NCBI GenBank assembly: GCA_009937555.1
Contig: JAACFD010000067.1
Location: 1 to 9,124 of the forward strand
Reading direction: 5' to 3'
DNA from: Chlamydiales bacterium
Lineage (GTDB): Bacteria; Chlamydiota; Chlamydiia; Chlamydiales; JAACFD01
DNA: 9,124 bases
The position numbers were made by a program, and so were the translations under genes. Numbering within the stretch: position 1 is the first letter of the stretch; every line of letters starts with the position of its first letter. Positions 6,008 through 9,124 of this stretch are shown here, in pieces. The notes beneath the pieces were generated by a model. The model saw only the letters and a list, made by a program, of their open reading frames with translations, was not told the DNA's origin and made no database searches.

Positions 6008-6228
6008 CTCGCTTTATCCTTGTAGCAGGACTAGGTATTATCATTAGTATGGGGTTTCTGATACCTAATGACTATGATATGTTATACCGAATGGCAGGTA
6101 TTGTTTTAGCTTTTGTAGGAGTGTTACAACTTCTATTTACCAGCAAAAAATATAAGCAGAATATTCCAAGTGTCAGGAAAGATTATTTAAGGCGTCTGAA
6201 AAAAAGGCGAAGAAAGTCTAACGGATAG
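5992..6228 (+). CDS. Small two-helix membrane protein with basic tail
   Basis: 78 residues, not recognised. Two hydrophobic helices at about 5-24 and 32-50 with a short polar turn (PNDYDMLYR), then a strongly basic tail including RRLKKRRRK near the C-terminus. The start ATG at 5992 has GGAG at 5981-5984, seven bases upstream and inside the rnpA frame, and the gene overlaps rnpA by 16 bases, so it is very likely the third gene of the rpmH-rnpA operon. It takes the place where yidD often lies but shares none of the YidD motifs. The positive tail suggests a cytoplasmic C-terminus facing lipid head groups or RNA; that is inference. Its stop overlaps the 3' end of the convergent thioredoxin-fold gene by 11 bases. 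Confidence 0.7.
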   Translation: MYKLIARFILVAGLGIIISMGFLIPNDYDMLYRMAGIVLAFVGVLQLLFTSKKYKQNIPSVRKDYLRRLKKRRRKSNG

Positions 6229-7291
6229 TATTCCCTAAGACTTCACCGTGGGGCTCAATCCCAGCTATAAGGTTTTGAATATAGCGAACAGCTTGTAGAA
6301 TTTCTGACTTTCTATTTTTAGGTGCAAAGCGTAATGACTGCTTTGCATAACTTAAAGCTTCTTTGTTTCTATTATGGCTAAGTAGAGTTTGAGCAACTGT
6401 GATTTGAATTTTCCATGTATTTTTATTGCTAGTATTTCCAAAGCGGCTCAGATAATCTGTTAGAGGCTTTAGGGTACTTAAAATATTTTGTTCATCAGAT
6501 GCGCTTTTCAAGTTAGACTGGAAGTCAATAACTGCTAGACGGTAGTGCCAGCCTTCGTGGTCTTCTGGATCGCTATCTAGAACTTTCTCTTTAACACTAA
6601 GTGCTTTCTGGGTTTTCCGTCTACCTGCTTCAGCAAGAGCTTGGTATTTTTCAACTAAGAAAAATAAGCTGTTTTGCTTTAAACCTTCATTTAAGATTTT
6701 AGCAATATCTTCTGTACTGTTCAGTTTTTTAGCCGTTTTATAAAGGCTTTCTAGATCAAGCTGAGAGTTTAAGCCCTTGTTTAATTTATCTATTGACTCT
6801 TTGTAAATTTCAAAATTCTTTAGTACTTGAAAGACCTTTTCTCTATAGGCTTTGCCTCCGCCTTTTATATAGCCTAGACGGTCGATTTCTTGTTCATTAT
6901 GATCCATAATAATCACAGTAGGAAAAGAACGGATTTTGTAGCGATTTTTAAGTTTAGTATTTTGCTGAATTAGTTCTAAATCTTGCTTCTTCTCTTTTGG
7001 GAAATCTATATTGATATATACAAAAAACTCTCTTAGATATTCTTCAAATTCATTAGATTCAAATACTTCAGATTTTATTTTCTTGCACCAACGACACCAA
7101 TCTGAACCTGAAAAATATAGCAGTATTGGTTTTTCTAGTTGATGTGCTTTTTGAATAGCTTCATCATAGTTTTCCTCCCATAAGATCTGTGGGGTAGTAG
7201 TGGTAGGAGTTTCTTCAGAGAATAAGAGTGATGAACTAAGAAAAAGGATGCTATAAATACACCGTCTTAAAATAACCTTAATAGATACCAT
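6218..7291 (-). CDS. Secreted thioredoxin-fold protein with helical C-terminal region
   Basis: 357 residues. The N-terminus is a signal peptide: basic n-region (KVILRR), hydrophobic core (CIYSILFLSSSLLF) and a likely cut near FS-EE at residue 25. A thioredoxin domain spans about 37-160, with YFSGSDWCRWCKK giving a CxxC pair at Cys66 and Cys69 and the cis-proline loop SFPT at Pro124. The remaining roughly 190 residues are helical and look TPR-like. The role is likely periplasmic thiol-disulfide exchange, important in chlamydiae because their outer envelope is disulfide cross-linked. As I recall, Chlamydia carries a predicted disulfide bond isomerase of similar size next to rnpA (CT783), which fits the position here. 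Start at 7291 has AGGT six bases upstream. No terminator separates it from the convergent 78-residue gene. Confidence 0.85.
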   Translation of the reverse strand: MVSIKVILRRCIYSILFLSSSLLFSEETPTTTTPQILWEENYDEAIQKAHQLEKPILLYFSGSDWCRWCKKIKSEVFESNEFEEYLREFFVYINIDFPKEKKQDLELIQQNTKLKNRYKIRSFPTVIIMDHNEQEIDRLGYIKGGGKAYREKVFQVLKNFEIYKESIDKLNKGLNSQLDLESLYKTAKKLNSTEDIAKILNEGLKQNSLFFLVEKYQALAEAGRRKTQKALSVKEKVLDSDPEDHEGWHYRLAVIDFQSNLKSASDEQNILSTLKPLTDYLSRFGNTSNKNTWKIQITVAQTLLSHNRNKEALSYAKQSLRFAPKNRKSEILQAVRYIQNLIAGIEPHGEVLGNTIR

Positions 7292-7422
7292 TAACTTACC
7301 TAAATCTTGAGCCCTAGAGTTTTTGTGTTCATGTTGGCATAAGGTATATCAACAACTGAATAAAAGCAAACAATAGGCAAAATAATTTCTTTTGAGAGAC
7401 TTTTTATAGAGGAGGTTCTTGA

Positions 7423-7449
7423 ATGAAAGCTGCCATTGTAGTAAACTAA
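7423..7449 (+). CDS. Possible 8-codon leader ORF before the Tsr3-like gene
   Basis: An ATG at 7423 opens an eight-residue frame MKAAIVVN ending in TAA at 7447-7449. It is preceded at the ideal distance by AGAGGAGGT (7408-7416), the strongest Shine-Dalgarno in the window. The stop lies 28 bases before the GTG of the next gene, which itself has no ribosome binding site. It may be a translated leader peptide that feeds ribosomes to the downstream start, or a remnant of a lost gene: MKAA-V is a common opening of zinc-type alcohol dehydrogenases. There is no attenuator hairpin after it. Confidence 0.35.
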   Translation: MKAAIVVN

Positions 7450-7477
7450 AAGCTTTTAAAAAAAGAATTAATGACCT

Positions 7478-7945
7478 GTGCCACCTTATAAAGTCCTAAG
7501 ACATAGAAAAGAAAACCTTAAAAAGTGCAGTTTGACAGGGCTTGAAACCAGAGAAGATTTTGAGTTTTATGCCTACCCCAGAAAAGGTTCTATTGATTTA
7601 TCTGGGTACTTTATTCTTAGTTTAGATGGCTCGATTTTGACAAGAAAAGATGCAGATAAAGGAGTTATGCTTGTGGATAGTACATGGCGTTACTCTGAAA
7701 AAATGTTAGACTTCTTGTTGAAAGGTCAAATAGTAGAGCAAAGGCGATTACCAGCTGATTTTGTGACAGCGTACCCTAGAAGGCAAGATGACTGTGTAGA
7801 CCCTAGTGCAGGTCTAGCATCTATAGAAGCTTTGTATATAACCTGTGGAATCTTAGGGCGTGATACTAAGGGGCTACTAGATCACTACTATTTTGCAGAA
7901 GCATTTTTAGAGCTTAACAGAGAAGCTTTTAAAAAATATTTTTAA
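7478..7945 (+). CDS. Tsr3/DTW superfamily RNA aminocarboxypropyltransferase-like protein
   Basis: 155 residues resembling the Tsr3 (DUF367) branch of the Tsr3/DTW superfamily, enzymes that move the 3-amino-3-carboxypropyl group of S-adenosylmethionine to N3 of a uridine or pseudouridine in RNA. Visible blocks: LRHRKENLKKCSLTGLE (7-23) as in the Tsr3 N-terminus; GVMLVDSTWR (62-71), matching the D-x-S/T-W core; QRRLPADFVTAYPRR (88-102); GLASIEALYI (112-121); and FAEAFLELNREAFKKY (139-154), close to the Tsr3 C-terminus. Tsr3 acts on 18S rRNA in eukaryotes and 16S rRNA in archaea, while bacterial DTW proteins act on tRNA; the substrate here is unknown. The start is GTG at 7478, forced by an in-frame TGA at 7472, with no ribosome binding site nearby. 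The symporter gene follows after about 21 bases. Confidence 0.78.
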   Translation: MPPYKVLRHRKENLKKCSLTGLETREDFEFYAYPRKGSIDLSGYFILSLDGSILTRKDADKGVMLVDSTWRYSEKMLDFLLKGQIVEQRRLPADFVTAYPRRQDDCVDPSAGLASIEALYITCGILGRDTKGLLDHYYFAEAFLELNREAFKKYF

Positions 7946-7966
7946 GTTATGACAAGAGAATTATCC

Positions 7967-9124
7967 ATGGAAAGTCTATTTCAGATTTTAGATTCAGTGA
8001 ACAATATCTTATGGAGTGAATATGTAAGTATTCCTCTAATTCTACTTCTGGGTATTTTTTTCACTATCAAGAGCGGTTTTTTACAAATTCGCTCGTTTCA
8101 TAGAGTTATCAGAAATTTTACAAAATACTTTTTTGAGACAGAAAGTAGTGGCAAAGGAATTCATCCTTTAAAAGTCTTTTTTGCTGCAGTAGGAGGCTGT
8201 GTCGGAGTAGGTAATATTGTAGGAATCTGTGAGGCTGTAAAATTTGGTGGACCAGGGGCTTTATTCTGGATATGGGTAACTGGCTTACTTGGCATGATCA
8301 TTAAGTACTCTGAAGTCTTTTTAGGCATGAAATTTAGAGTGGAAAATGATGAGGGTGGTTATGATGGAGGCCCTATGTATTACTTAAAGAATGCATATAG
8401 CTCTAACTTTCTAAAAAAATGGGTGCCTAGAGTTGTATGTATCTTTCTCTGTATCTATGGAGTAGAGATCTATCTGTTTTCAGTGATTAGTACTACCATC
8501 GTGGATAATTGGGGTATCAATAGAGAGTTAGTGGTAACAGGGCTTCTTATCATTGTAATGCTTACCGTTAAAGGTGGTATGCAAAGAGTTGGCAATGTCT
8601 GTGGTACTATTATTCCTATTTTCATCCTTATCTTTTCCGGAATGTCACTTTGGGTTATTTTCCAGAATATTGGTATGTTACCTGAAGTATTTAGCGAAGT
8701 TTTAAGTTCAGCATTTACCGGCCATGCAGCTGTAGGTGGTTTTGCTGGAGCAACAATTGCTCAAACTGTTTCATGGGGAATTAAAAGGAGTTGTTACAGC
8801 GGAGACGTAGGTATAGGTTATACATCCGTAGTACACACAGAGAGTAAAGAGCAGGACCCTAGAAAACAGGCTTCTCTAGCTATTTTTGGTATTTTTTTAG
8901 ATACTTTTGTAGTATGTACTCTCTCTGTTGTTGTTGTGCTTTTTACACAGGTATGGAAAGAGCCTATTGAAGCCACTTTTTTTGTGCAGAAATCCTTAGA
9001 AATGTATTTTTATGGAGTGAAGTATTTTTGGCCCTTCTTTATTTTTATTTTAGGTTACTCTACGATTATCACTTTTTTTGCAATGGGAATGAAGTCTGCA
9101 GACTTTTTACTAGGTCATAAGGGA
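7967..9124 (+). CDS. AGCS-family sodium:alanine/glycine symporter, 5' part
   Basis: The frame is open from ATG 7967 to the window end, giving 386 residues of a family that is usually about 450-540 long; the 3' end lies outside. About eight hydrophobic helices are visible. Family signatures: GGCVGVGNIVGICEAVKFGG (76-95), then PGALFWIW, GGPMYYL (134-140), and the KRSCYSGDVGIGYTSVVH segment (273-290), the counterpart of the usual R-G-x-FSNEAGxGSAP. The core of that segment is altered, so the substrate may differ from plain alanine or glycine. Chlamydiae have a D-alanine/glycine permease of this family (dagA). An in-frame ATG at 7949 would add six residues, but AAGAGAA before 7967 is the better, still weak, ribosome site. 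It probably shares a transcript with the Tsr3-like gene. Confidence 0.88.
   Translation, partial: MESLFQILDSVNNILWSEYVSIPLILLLGIFFTIKSGFLQIRSFHRVIRNFTKYFFETESSGKGIHPLKVFFAAVGGCVGVGNIVGICEAVKFGGPGALFWIWVTGLLGMIIKYSEVFLGMKFRVENDEGGYDGGPMYYLKNAYSSNFLKKWVPRVVCIFLCIYGVEIYLFSVISTTIVDNWGINRELVVTGLLIIVMLTVKGGMQRVGNVCGTIIPIFILIFSGMSLWVIFQNIGMLPEVFSEVLSSAFTGHAAVGGFAGATIAQTVSWGIKRSCYSGDVGIGYTSVVHTESKEQDPRKQASLAIFGIFLDTFVVCTLSVVVVLFTQVWKEPIEATFFVQKSLEMYFYGVKYFWPFFIFILGYSTIITFFAMGMKSADFLLGHKG

Noticed and set aside
7449..7480. Frameshift joining the short ORF at 7423 to the Tsr3-like gene
   Set aside because: An in-frame TGA at 7472 and a complete Tsr3-type N-terminus after the GTG at 7478 show the downstream gene is whole without it.
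7949..7966. ATG at 7949 as the symporter start
   Set aside because: It is in frame but has no ribosome site; AAGAGAA before the ATG at 7967 fits better, though the choice is not certain.

Overview
The window reads as low-GC (roughly 38% by eye) bacterial chromosome, most likely from a Chlamydia-like organism (Chlamydiae, probably an environmental or amoeba-associated lineage). This rests on: (i) L36 of the cysteine-free chlamydial type (MKVKSSIKADPSKGDK start), paired with rpsN; (ii) a neighbourhood of rpsN-rpmJ, rpmH-rnpA and a secreted thioredoxin-fold protein, which matches from memory the rpsN/rpmJ/rpmH/rnpA/disulfide-isomerase order of Chlamydia; (iii) a divergent alanine/glycine symporter of the kind chlamydiae carry. 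No mobile element, CRISPR array, tRNA or rRNA was seen.

Layout. 1-785 (+): 3' end of an unrecognised, largely helical protein. 791-2885 (-): three genes on one strand, an Asp23/Gls24-family protein, an AmaP-like two-helix membrane partner, and an SLC10A7-type (bile acid:Na+ symporter family) transporter with its own extended -10 promoter immediately before the ATG. 3105-3668 (+): a two-helix membrane protein with a C-terminal GYF_2 domain, ending at a strong bidirectional terminator (3672-3695). 3720-4185 (-): rpmJ-rpsN. 4306-5322 (-): a DusC-like tRNA dihydrouridine synthase. 5496-6228 (+): rpmH, rnpA and a 78-residue membrane protein, in overlapping or abutting frames. 6218-7291 (-): a secreted thioredoxin-fold protein whose 3' end overlaps that of the 78-residue gene. 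7478-7945 (+): a Tsr3/DTW-superfamily protein, probably an RNA aminocarboxypropyltransferase. 7967-9124 (+): an AGCS-family Na+/amino acid symporter cut by the window edge.

How the genes work together. The middle is a translation block: S14, L34, L36, RNase P protein, Dus and the Tsr3-like protein all belong to ribosome or tRNA/rRNA production or modification. A perfect hairpin plus U-tract inside rnpA (5711-5741) looks like an intrinsic terminator that would set a high L34 to low RnpA ratio. The left part is envelope-related (Asp23/AmaP pair, SLC10A7-like carrier, GYF_2 membrane protein).

The most worthwhile leads are the intragenic terminator in rnpA, the bacterial Tsr3-like gene preceded by an 8-codon ORF with the best Shine-Dalgarno in the window, the Asp23-AmaP pair in a Gram-negative lineage, and the apparently leaderless SLC10A7-like gene. 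No multi-gene system could be shown to be wholly new.
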